From assembly GCA_015179025.1 (NCBI GenBank), contig WHUX01000026.1:310001-374000 (forward strand): DNA of 64,000 bases, written 5' to 3'. Each line of letters begins with the position of its first letter. Position 1 is the stretch's first letter. Shown here piece by piece: positions 12,236 to 20,929 of the stretch. A model generated the notes under the pieces. The model was not told the origin of the DNA. It saw only the letters and a program-made list of their open reading frames with translations, and searched no databases. This stretch comes from Terfezia claveryi. Its lineage: Eukaryota; Ascomycota; Pezizomycetes; Pezizales; Pezizaceae. A program made the translations under genes and the position numbers.

Positions 12236-13345
12236 TCAGATTGTTCCAAGGACTAAGTCTCTCAGTAATTGATGTCTAGGGTAGGGAAAAGGTTTGGTGC
12301 ACAGATCTGCAAGATTGTCTGCGCTCGGTATGTATAGGACTGTGAGTTTGCCGGTCTCAACTAAGTCTCTAACATGGTGATATACAATGTCTATATGCTT
12401 ACTTTGATCACTGATGCGAGGATTGTCAGTGAGATCGATAGTGTCCGTGCTTAGAGCAGAGGGAATGTTTATATTAAGCTCTTTTAGCTCATTCTGGAGC
12501 CAGATATGCTGCTTAGCAGTCGTTGACAGAGCGACGTATTCAGCTTCGACTGTAGAAGTAGATACACATCGTTGTTTAACGGCATGCCAGCAGATAGTGT
12601 TCCGTGCTAACTGGAAAATGTAGCCTGTAGTAGATTTACGGGTTACTCGGTCTCCTGCCCAATCTGCATCTGAGTAACCAGCCAAAGCAATGTCTGGATA
12701 ATTACCAGTATATGTGAGCTTCAGATCGCGCGTCCCCTTAAGGTAGCGTAAGACCTGCTTTACTGCACCCATGTGAGCTTTGGTAGGTTGAGATGAGAAT
12801 TGGGATAGGGCAGACATCGTGAATGACAAGTCAGGTCTCGTACTAATCACAAGATACATTAGTGAGCCAATTATTTGACGGTAGGTCGAGGTATCAGCAA
12901 GATCAAGGTAACCTTCTTGACTATCCAATCTTTGCTTGGGGTCTAGAGGTATCTTGACCGGGTTGTATGATGACATACCGAATTTTACCAATGATTGGTC
13001 TATATATGCTCTTTGTGATAAGGTGACGGATTGCTGATCGGGTTGCCATTGAATTTGGATGCCTAATAGCCAGTTCAGAGGCCCAAGATCACTGAAGTCA
13101 AACTCCTTTTTAAGTGATTCTCTAAGGTCTTGTCTGAAGGTTGTGGCTTTCCTAAATATAGTGATATCATCAACATAGATTGTGATGATAATTTGATGGC
13201 TAGTATGAACCAAGACACAGGAGTCAAAGTAAGTAGGTTCGTAGCCGAGTGGTTTGAGGAAGGCAGTCAATCTTCTATGCCACTGTCTTGGAGATTGCTT
13301 TAATCCATATATGAAGTGCTTAAGCTTTGCACATTTGAGATATTG
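12236..13345 (-). pseudogene. copia RT C-terminus and RNase H (truncated pol)
   Basis: Reading enters on the minus strand near 13345 with KHFIYGLKQSPRQWHRRLTAF, the conserved copia RT segment. The catalytic YVDD follows (IIITIYVDDITIF), then LLGIQI and SLMYLVISTRPDLSFTMS. RNase H shows SDADWAGDRVTRKSTTGYIF, STVEAEYVALSTTAKQ and the closing HIDIVYHHVRDLVETG and NLADLCTKPF. About 365 codons remain open. The start is not native: the frame is cut by the deletion that joins it, out of frame, to the end of gag. A complete copia pol has well over 1000 codons, so most of it is lost. Confidence 0.93.
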
Positions 13346-14454
13346 GCCGTGCTTGCACTGGAGGTATTGGCCGAATATATGCTAACAAGAGTGGTGGCAA
13401 CGGTAAATGAGGCTTGAGTAGAGTTGGAGCCTGTAGAAGGCTGATTTCTTTGAGTATTTAGCTCATTCCGCTTCTTAAGCTTCCTACATTCCTGCCATGT
13501 ATGTCCTTGCGCATTGAACCCCCTCTTCTTGCAATAAGAGCAGACCTTAGTATTGCCATCATTGTTGGTAGTAGTTCCACTCGTTCGGTTGCGCTTCTTG
13601 TCTTTCTTGTTGTTCTTATTAGAAGCAAGAAGAGCAAGAGCATTGTCCTGAGCAATATTCTGTAAATTTTGGTTGGTTGATAGAGCAAGCAAATGATGCT
13701 TGAGGTCGGTATATTTGAGGTTGGGTTTCGTAGTTAAGTTGTCGACAGGGTTCGGGTAGTGCTTAACTAGAGCTGTAAGGAGAAAATCTCGCTTGGTTTG
13801 ATCAAAGTCCATGAATGTCCGGAAAGCAGCTCTTTCTGGAGCACCAGTGGATGTCAGATTATACAATCTGTTCCACTGTGTCTCGAACTGCTTTATGAAG
13901 TCGGCTAGCTTCATTGACTCAGTCAGAGAGCTCATGAGGGTTGTGAGGTTGTTAAGCTCGTAAATGAAGGAGATTGGACTATCGGTGAAGTATGTCTCCT
14001 TCAAGTAGACCCAGATCTCATGAGGTGTCTCGTATTGTGCTATTTCCTTCAAGATTGCCTTTGATACCACTTGCATTAAGATCAGTATTGCTTGCTCATT
14101 GGTATGGTTGTAGGCAGCTTTGTCTGCCACTGAAGCTCTATTGGACGGGATATTGCCATTAACGATTATGTCGGTGGCATGCATTGCCCGCCAGACCATT
14201 AACAACTGATATGACCAGTCTTCGTAGTTGGACCGATCTTCTAGGATCTCCACCTTGTCGATATACATCTTAGACATATCGGTAAAGGGAGCTGATGGTG
14301 GAGGAGGTGGTGGAGGAGGTGGTGGAGGAGGTGGTGGAGGAGGTGGTGGAGGAAGTTGTTGCAGAGTTATTGACTCGTGTGCTTCCTGGGCGGCGGCAGT
14401 GCTTTGCCTTGTCCTGCTGGAGCCTGAGCCAGAGGCGTGTCCGCTAGCAGACAT
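13300..14454 (-). CDS. copia Gag polyprotein, C-terminus altered by deletion
   Basis: A 384-residue Gag. A run of 19 prolines at about residues 35-53 is encoded by a GGTGGAGGA microsatellite. The Gag core (UBN2-like) begins near residue 70 with ILEDRSNYEDWSYQLLMVWRAM and contains KLADFIKQFETQWNRLYNL. A nuclear-localisation-like stretch (KNNKKDKKRNR) precedes a zinc knuckle, CSYCKKRGFNAQGHTWQEC, of CX2C...HX4C type with a longer middle than usual. The final residues run out of frame into RT sequence and stop at 13300, so the native Gag-protease junction is missing. The ATG at 14454 lies 66 bases inside the 5' LTR boundary. Confidence 0.85.
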   Translation of the reverse strand: MSASGHASGSGSSRTRQSTAAAQEAHESITLQQLPPPPPPPPPPPPPPPPPPPSAPFTDMSKMYIDKVEILEDRSNYEDWSYQLLMVWRAMHATDIIVNGNIPSNRASVADKAAYNHTNEQAILILMQVVSKAILKEIAQYETPHEIWVYLKETYFTDSPISFIYELNNLTTLMSSLTESMKLADFIKQFETQWNRLYNLTSTGAPERAAFRTFMDFDQTKRDFLLTALVKHYPNPVDNLTTKPNLKYTDLKHHLLALSTNQNLQNIAQDNALALLASNKNNKKDKKRNRTSGTTTNNDGNTKVCSYCKKRGFNAQGHTWQECRKLKKRNELNTQRNQPSTGSNSTQASFTVATTLVSIYSANTSSASTANISNVQSLSTSYMD

Positions 14455-14501
14455 TCTTGTTCTTGTGTATTGAGTTGGTTCTAGGTGATTGATTCAAGAC
14501 A

Positions 14502-14520
14502 CCGACCGGGGGTCATAACC
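14502..14520 (-). promoter_or_regulatory. copia primer-binding site
   Basis: Immediately after the 5' LTR on the minus strand the sequence reads GGTTATGACCCCCGG. GGTTATGA is complementary to the anticodon region (CAU) of initiator tRNA-Met, which resembles the internal half-tRNA primer used by Drosophila copia. The match beyond eight bases is inference. Confidence 0.55.
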
Positions 14521-14764
14521 TATTGAAGGTGAGGCAGCGGTGAATCACTAGATTCAATGAAGAAGACTTCACTAGAACCACGAGAGAGAGAGAGAGAGAG
14601 AGAGCGACTTGACTGAATTGCTTGAAGTGATGATTGTCAAGTAGAGCGAAGATAGCATCTATATATATATACGAATAGCAAGAATAAGGTCATGAACTTG
14701 ATAACATGTGAAGCATGTGAGTCTACAGAGGTGTGAGCTGGTGTGCACGTGAATATGCTTAACA
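14521..14764 (-). repeat. copia 5' LTR
   Basis: 244 bp; the promoter-side LTR of the minus-strand element. It shares nearly all bases with 11843-12101. The interior holds AT-rich TATATATATA near 14660. Confidence 0.95.
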
Positions 14765-14769
14765 TTCTT

Positions 14770-15229
14770 TACTCTGAGTATCACTTACTGGAGTACTAAA
14801 GTCAGAGTAGGTCTACCCCCCCCCCCAGAATTTGGTTTCCTTCTTCCTCCACTTATACCACTCTTTGCAGAGTGGCTGCCTCACACATGTGTCACAGATC
14901 ACAAGTAGTGATGTTCTCCCGTTTGGCATCCTTTGCTCGCCTCCAACAAACCAATAGCACTTTCTGAGGGAGATCATAGGCGAAAACGCCATTGACTTTT
15001 GAACTCAAAGTAATCACAAGGCTCGTACTCGCTGACAAATTATGAACTGGATTACGTCAAACTCTCACCAAACCTAAACACCAGTGCAAGTATCTGGCAT
15101 GGAGACTAGCAAGTATCTAAATCAAATATCTTATATGCCAGCTATACAATTCTTACTTTTCAATATTATTGGGGAGGGGCTAGTGCAAGCCAGACTATAG
15201 TTTCTTACAGACAAAGTTAAGAATCTCTC
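14770..15229. other. Intergenic, no gene seen
   Basis: Includes a C9-10 run at 14816-14826. No domain-bearing frame. Confidence 0.4.
15183..15197 (-). repeat. TAGTCTGG-family variant
   Basis: On the minus strand TAGTCTGGCTTGCAC is followed by TAGCCCCTC. The same variant core (TAGTCTGGCTTGCAC) recurs at 17824-17838. No TSD found. Confidence 0.55.
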
Positions 15230-15722
15230 GACAAGGGGAGACGCCGAGAAGGAACTAGTGAAAACTAAGAAGACACAGGCATCAACGGTGGTGATGTTGA
15301 ATAGGCGTGAAGGGAGTCTGCGAATCTGAAGGAGGAGGTGAGGAAGTTGAAGGCCTATGATGAGGCAAGAGAGAGAGAATCGGATTTGTTGGTGGAAGGA
15401 GCAGAGAGCAAGTGGAAACAGTGGGCAGAAAAGGAGGTACAGGTTAAGGCGGGGAAGGTGGTGGCTGCAAAGCGGAAGCAAAGAGTAAGGCCCTACCGGT
15501 TGAGACGGTATCGGTCGCAACCCAGTCAGACAATGTTGCAGAGGAGATAGGAAAAGCATAGGTGGAAGTGGCAGTACAGACGAAGATGGAAATTGAGAAG
15601 ATGAGGCAGGAGACAGTGAGGATGTTGTGTATGGCAGACAGGTCAAGCATGTATAAAGATCTGTCTGGGTATGAGCATGAGATCGAGACCCCGGTACCTT
15701 GCCATAATAATAATAAAAAATA
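15230..15722 (+). pseudogene. Possible retroelement fragment with A-rich tail
   Basis: The plus strand encodes short charged coiled-coil-like segments (ARERESDLLVEGAESKWKQW; EKEVQVKAGKVVAAKRKQR) broken by stops. It ends in CCATAATAATAATAAAAAAT at 15703-15722, which resembles the 3' tail of a non-LTR element. A LINE ORF1 remnant is possible, but no diagnostic motif was found. Confidence 0.3.
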
Positions 15723-16430
15723 AAAAGGCAGTTTTATCCCATCAAACATGAAACTCGATGTAGTCTTTGCCGCCTCTTTCCTCAATCTATTCCGTGATTA
15801 TTGGAATATATCCATGAGTGGCATAGGCCACCTATATTGCCAAGTATTTAGTGCGTAGTTAATTGCACTGTAATCATTGGACTCACTCAAATATATTGCT
15901 TATGGCACATGATATCTCGCACGTATGGCCATCTTTTTTGATGTGCTTAATGTACTCTCAGGTGGTGTAAGCCGGTGTCACGGGAAACGCAGGAACCGGA
16001 AATGGCTGGGCGGACATGGCATAAGACCAGGAGACCCAGATATGGCTAAACGGGCAAAACTGAGGATGGATAAAAGAGCTGGGAATTATCTGCTGGATTA
16101 AGGATTTTTCTTTAGAGTACTAGGACCATAGCAAGACTATAGCGCACTCTTCTCTCTTCACGATTCCTCCGCTTAATAACCTCGTAATCTTACACTTATG
16201 TAGGCCGTTCCGGGAGGTAAAATGTATAGAGTATTTCTAATTATAACTACGAGGGTCTGATTGAGACTAGAGTATTTCCGGCACTTCTATCTACTGTCCG
16301 TTCATTGCATCTCTGTAAATTTTTGAAGGGATCTCTCGGTACGCATTATACACATATGGTGGACAGGCAGTGCATGGTTAGGAATGCATAGGGTTCCCAT
16401 CATTAGCTTTGCATTGCCATTATTCCATTT
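15723..16430. other. Intergenic, no gene seen
   Basis: Nothing recognisable on either strand. Confidence 0.4.
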
Positions 16431-16439
16431 AGATCGTTG

Positions 16440-17329
16440 CTTTGACCGTCGATTTTCATTGTCGGAACGTCATCACAATCAGAGGGGTTTTCAGATGAAG
16501 ATATATATTTCCGAGTTAGAGTCGTATTTTCCGCTTTTCATTCATCGAAGTAGCCTTTATAGCGGAGTGAGTCAGTAGGAGTATTAGTAGTGTTTTTGTT
16601 GTTTCTCGTTTCCTTTCGGCATTTGTACAAATCGACTTTTCTTCTATCATGACTGCCTCCTTCACCGTTTTGATGTCCATCGGTGAGTTATCTGTATCAA
16701 GATTTAACAGCTTCGTTACAAGTAGACCGTATTCTGAAAGGAGATTTCCCTGCAACTGCCATTTTATTTTCTGATCACTTATTCTTCTCCTAGGACTTTT
16801 AGTTCACTTGCTGCAGCAGCGACAGCGTTGATGAACTGTATCACTGGCTGATCATCCTTTTGTCTTAAGGAGTTAATTCCTAAGTCAATTTAAATATGTT
16901 CCCTATCGAGGACGACTGGTATTGGTCTACCAAAGTGCTCCAAGCTTGTCGTGCTGTCATATCGTCCGATAGGGATGCTTGTGTCACTAAGCTGCAGTCA
17001 TAGAAGACCTCGGGAAAGGTCCATCTGTCACAAAGGACCCAGTCCGCATCGCCATCTTCAGGTCTGGCGAGATCAATAATCTGCAGTACTCCTACTCTCA
17101 TGAACAGTACTCTCATAGAGGCTTATCTGTAGAAACGGACCCCTCCGAATCCTGTAAGGAATGAACATCATTTATACGTTCCATCAAGTTATGACCCCCG
17201 GTTGCTCTTGACGTATTTTTTCGATCGATTGTTATTATTCGATCTACGATGCCAGTTTGAAGACTTCTCTCTACCTCCAAAGTTCGATCGTGGTAACGCA
17301 AACGTACATCTTCTTGACGACTCGACGCC
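16440..17329 (-). pseudogene. Decayed copia-type gag fragment
   Basis: On the minus strand near 16880-17115 the frame reads SLSDDMTARQAWSTLVDQYQ followed by SSSIGNIFKLT, the conserved middle of copia-like Gag (UBN2 type). It continues through stops into NEAVKS and SPMDIKTVKEAVMIEEK near 16600-16700. Upstream segments at 17113-17300 are also broken. No LTRs were seen around it, so this is an old, isolated remnant distinct from the copy at 11.8-14.8 kb. Confidence 0.5.
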
Positions 17330-17364
17330 TAGTCTGGTTGGCACAACACCCTCCTTGGAACGCC
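17325..17364 (+). repeat. TAGTCTGG-family element, about 30 bp, short TSD
   Basis: The exact core at 17330-17344 is followed by AACACCCTCCTTGGA. ACGCC occurs immediately before (17325-17329) and after (17360-17364). The first 25 bases equal the reverse strand of the copy at 24113-24140. Confidence 0.65.
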
Positions 17365-17800
17365 AATGAGGTGGTAGTATCAGTTGGCACAACACGGTAG
17401 CACAAGGCCTGCTTCCGGTGCTTCAGCGCCCTTCTGCAAAAACTGCGCTTCCGGGCGCAAAGTTATAGCATATGAATCCTACGACGCAAATCATTTTAAT
17501 ACCTGCTTACTGATGCACGCCTAACTTATTATAATTTCCCCATGCGCAGCCGCACTTATTCCTCTATGGAACCTGAATTTTATGCATTTCAGAATAAGTT
17601 TTTTATTCTCTTGCAATACGCAAAATTAGCTAGATGCCTTATAAAGGACGAGAATATGCTGTCCATCATGCTACCTTAGAGTTCCTTGTTCTGTCCCTCC
17701 CCTCATTTTATCCTCCCTTCTTTAGTCATCCATACACGTGCTAGCATCCTTTAGTACCAACTAGGGCTATGCTCTCTCTCTGTCTCTAACACTTCTCTAC

Positions 17801-17847
17801 CTCTAACACTTCCAGAGGGGCAAGTGCAAGCCAGACTACTCTAACAC
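17801..17847 (-). repeat. TAGTCTGG-family variant, 29 bp with 9-bp repeat
   Basis: CTCTAACAC at 17801-17809 and 17839-17847 bounds a 29-base insert whose minus strand begins TAGTCTGGCTTGCAC. The flank is itself part of a local repeat, which weakens the TSD argument. Confidence 0.55.
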
Positions 17848-17853
17848 CTCTTT

Positions 17854-17868
17854 GCGCCAACCAGACTA
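17854..17868 (-). repeat. TAGTCTGG-family near-exact core
   Basis: TAGTCTGGTTGGCGC on the minus strand, one mismatch from the core. Confidence 0.55.
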
Positions 17869-18078
17869 AACACTTCTCTGCCTCTCACACCTCTCTTTCA
17901 CCAGGTCAGTGGCAGTGGTCCTGGTCCTGGTCCACAGTGTTCGCAATGGGCCGGCCATGGTTCAGACCGCCTGCAGCCTGGCCTGGGGGCCGAGGTAAAT
18001 GTGGCCTGGACCGGCCTGGACCGTCTGGACGGCCTAATGGCCTGATTGGCCTGATTGGCCTGAATGCCCTGAATTACC

Positions 18079-18369
18079 GGATTAAGTTCATACATAAGAG
18101 CTGACGACAAAACTGACATATTGATAGATGCTTATAGACTTCGAAAAAAAAAAAAAAGGTCGCATACACAAAAAACAAGAAGGTCGAACCCACAAAAAAA
18201 CAAGAAACTCGCACACACAAGGGTAAGCCGGTCGGACCCATAAAAAAACAACAAGGCCGCAACACAAGGTTAAGCCGCATTACTTTCCAGCTCTTGCAAC
18301 ATCTCCCATACCTGATCTATATCCTTCAAAGAAACCAATCCACCAGGGCTATTGGTACTCCAAGTCTTC
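18079..18369. other. Intergenic with a 14-A run and short repeats
   Basis: TATAGACTTCG precedes an A14 run at 18140-18153, similar to TATAGACTTC before the poly(A) insert at 33.6 kb. Then GGTCGCA/GGTCGAACCCA-like words with ACAAAAAAC repeat to 18260. Confidence 0.45.
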
Positions 18370-18690
18370 ATACATTTTCATGGTTGAATACCATCTTCCT
18401 TCAGTCGATTGCGATGGTCTGTTAGCAGTAAGGCAGAACTACTAAATACAAGCTCAATCTCTGAACTCATTGCTGGAATGGCTAAAATATCAAGTGCTAT
18501 TATAGCAAGTTGAGGAAAGTCCGCCTTATGCTGAATCCACCATATGCGGGGATTATCAATATCCAGAGTTCCTAAGGAAATGAAAACTTCCAACTCATAT
18601 CGTGCTCTTGGTGTGCGCTTCTGCTTCCAACTGTTGAGTACAAAATTTGTCGTGATTGTAGGTACTTCCGGAGGTGGTAAAGCTGATGCC
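18370..18690 (-). pseudogene. hAT transposase C-terminal dimerisation fragment
   Basis: The minus strand reads through NPRIWWIQHKADFPQLAIIA and continues LDILAIPAMSSEIELVFSSS, then LLTDHRNRLKED. This is the hallmark hATC block (W...FP.L...A.DIL.IP..SSE.E.VFS...RN.L). The preceding residues (TNFVLNSWKQKRTPRARYEL) are consistent. The catalytic DDE region is absent, so this is a truncated remnant. Confidence 0.8.
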
Positions 18691-18857
18691 GCTTGCTTAT
18701 ATCTATATAATTTATATATTAGAATAAATCAGAAATAAATTATTAGAAGGTGGTTCAGTACATACTTAGATGTCCATAGTGTCTGTACTTTGATTTTCAA
18801 CATCAATTCTGCCCCTCTTTTATACCCCGCAATCTCGCCTGAATAGCCCGAATAGCC

Positions 18858-19388
18858 TGCATGGTCCAGGCTTTTTTTTATTTTATTTTAAAAACTCAGT
18901 ACTCCTATGCAGCCCCGTTAGGGGGGCTATGAGGAGCCACACGGAAACCCGGTGGATTCAAGGGAAAGGCAAGTTAATCTGCCAGACCCACGCGAGGTAG
19001 ATACAAACATCAAACCCGAGACGAAGCCCCATGCTGTCACTAACGGACTTAGCCGATGACTCAAGAGCCTGACTGAGCTCGCTCCCCCGACTTATGAACT
19101 GTATAACAAGAGACGTATGAACTGAAGAAATAAGACAGAACGAAGATAACTCGTGATAAACAGAACTAGTGGATGGTGAACTAAAGGGAAAATAACATGT
19201 GAACTGGGAATAAGAAGACTCGTGAATTCGTAGATGACTCTTTCTGCACTTCCTTTTTAAATGAACTCGCGGAATAAAAATCCGAAGAACGCCTCCGTGG
19301 CCTCGAATACTTCTTCACCCTCTTTTCTCCAATCCGGTTTGTCGAGCTCTTCCCAGCTACTCTTCTCCCCTAGGTGCATGGTCCAGGC
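18858..19388 (-). mobile_element. 5'-truncated LINE copy A, 503 bp, 14-bp TSD
   Basis: The direct repeat TGCATGGTCCAGGC at 18858-18871 and 19375-19388 bounds an insert at 18872-19374 in minus orientation. It encodes the last residues of LINE ORF2 (SSWEELDKPDWRKEGEE then FEATEAFFGFLFREFI, stop). A 3' UTR follows, ending GGCTGCATAGGAGTACTGAG and an A-rich tail (T-rich at 18871-18890 on the plus strand). Copies B-E share the same 3' end. Confidence 0.92.
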
Positions 19389-19663
19389 GGTCCAGGCGGT
19401 CCAGGCTATTCAGGCTATTCAGGCTATTCAGGCCGTTCAGGCCATTCAGGCGGTCCAGGCTATTCAGGCCGCCCCGGCTAGCCTATTCGCCGGTCTGGTG
19501 TTTCAGGCCAGGCCCCGGCAAACCTCGTTCTGGTCCAGGCCGGCGCGGGCCATGGTTGAGGCCAGCCTGGCCGGCCCGTTGAGAACACTGCTCTCAGCCT
19601 CTCAGCCTCTCAGCCTCTCAGCCTCTCAGCCTCTCAGCCTCTCTGTCTCTGAAACCTCTCTGC
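19375..19663. repeat. Minisatellite: CCAGGCNGTC/TATTCAGGC and CTCTCAGC units
   Basis: Nine-base units such as GTCCAGGCG and TATTCAGGC run from 19381 to about 19470, then looser GGCC-rich sequence. CTCTCAGC-type units follow at 19590-19645. The array continues from 18830-18871 on the far side of LINE copy A and at 20145-20200 beyond copy B, so both LINEs landed inside it. Confidence 0.85.
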
Positions 19664-20158
19664 GCAGAGCCCTCTTGGGGGAAAAGAGCAGCTGGGAGGA
19701 GCTCGATAAACCGGAATGGAGAAAGGAGGGTGAGGAGGAATTTGAGGCCACGGAGGCCTTCTTTGAATTTTTATACCGCGAGTTCATCTAAGGGGGAAAT
19801 TGGCAATTGTCCTAGAGGAAGTTATTTACGAATTTACGAGTTCCCTTATTCTAGTTCACAAGTTATATTTCTTTCAGTCCACCACTTAGTCCCTTTAGTT
19901 CATCTCTTCTCCGCGAGTCCCTTAGTTCTTCAAGTTGGGGTTGAGGCTCAGTCAGGTCTTCGGGCCATCGGCTAGTCCGTTAATGACAGTATGGGGTCTC
20001 GCTTCTGTCCGTGTACCTAGCTTGCCTGGGGTTGGCAGATTAACTTGCCTCTCCCTTGAATCCACCGGGTTTCCGCGTGGCTCCTCATAGCCCCCCTAAC
20101 GGGGCTGCATAGGAGTAACAAGTCTTTAAAAAAAAAAAAAAAAATGAAACCTCTCTGC
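19650..20158 (+). mobile_element. 5'-truncated LINE copy B, 481 bp, 14-bp TSD
   Basis: TGAAACCTCTCTGC at 19650-19663 and 20145-20158 bounds an insert at 19664-20144. It encodes the ORF2 end (SSWEELDKPEWRKEGEEEF, then YREFI, stop at 19791) and carries the family 3' UTR (GGTTGGCAGATTAACTTGCC ... GGGGCTGCATAGGAGTAACA) with an A17 tail. Confidence 0.93.
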
Positions 20159-20900
20159 CTGTCATACCTCTCTGCCTCTCATACCGTATTAAATTGCAAG
20201 TTAGAATGCTGTCTTATTTACAAACGGGCGGTCGGAGGGGCTTTGAATTTACTGTCTTATATACGATACTAGCTTAAACACGGAGTAGTGTCTTATAAAA
20301 GAATTTCCCGGAAAAAAAAAAAAAATTCCGGAACAACCGACAGCGGTATAATTGGTATCTAGTTACACAATCTCCTTCCCAAGCGTAATCGTAGCATATT
20401 GAACAGCCTCCTCTTCAGTAATATAATCTCCCTGCTCATTATCACTTCCATCTGCATCCTTCTCATCATCCTAAACCTCAAGGTCGAAACCTTCATCTTC
20501 TGTGTTGCAGTTGCAATACAGAGGTTGCTCGAGGTTTTTGGCTTGTTGTTTGCGCATTGGGTCCAGCACGAGATGCCAGCGGACTTGACATTGGAACGTG
20601 ATAGTGATGAGTGAAAGAAATCGGCTGCCTCAGTTAACGTTGATACTACTGTCCTATAAGAAAAATTTGGTGTCTAATACACGATCCGGATATCTCGGCC
20701 AAAATTAGGCTGTTTTACCCCTGTCTTATACACTGGTACTGTCTTGCCGAGTAGTACTGTCTTACTTGCGAATTAATACGGTACTTCTTTGCCTCTCTGC
20801 CTCTCTGCCTCTCTGCCCTGACGCCTCATGTATATTATTACGTCGTAGGCTCCTCCCAGCCCGGTGTTATTATAGATTTCGCTCGTTCAGGCTCTTACTA
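20159..20900. other. Low-complexity flank, no supported gene
   Basis: Contains CTCTCTGC units at 20150-20180 and 20785-20818, and repeated words such as CTGTCTTATA (20208, 20260, 20288, 20720). The plus frame at 20399-20614 has hydrophobic and acidic parts but no recognised domain. Confidence 0.4.
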
Positions 20901-20929
20901 ACACAGTTTACAATCAACATACATTCAAC

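Larger units (their letters stand above)
11838..14769 (-). mobile_element. Internally deleted Ty1/copia LTR retrotransposon
   Basis: The element occupies 11843-14764 in minus orientation and is bounded by a 5-bp target-site duplication, TTCTT (11838-11842 and 14765-14769). Two near-identical LTRs start TGTTAAGC and end CTTCAATA on the minus strand. The 2.4 kb interior keeps gag and the end of RT plus RNase H. Protease, integrase and most of RT are missing, so the copy is non-autonomous. The intact TSD shows that it inserted as a unit and that the deletion is internal, either before or after insertion. The high LTR similarity suggests fairly recent insertion. Confidence 0.93.
17775..18078. repeat. 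CTCTAACAC and GGCCTGG minisatellite block
   Basis: 17775-17900 holds repeated CTCTAACACTTCTCT-like words. From 17905 the sequence changes to tandem GGTCCTGG, GGCCTGGACC and GGCCTGATT units up to about 18070. The GC-rich half is homologous, in inverted orientation, to 19375-19590. Confidence 0.75.

Noticed and set aside
14228..14473. Plus-strand polyglycine frame
   Set aside because: It is the reverse of the polyproline tract of copia Gag.
19261..19791. 176-codon open frame that looks like a repeat-rich protein
   Set aside because: It crosses two LINE insert boundaries and a minisatellite; each part is explained by non-genic sequence.
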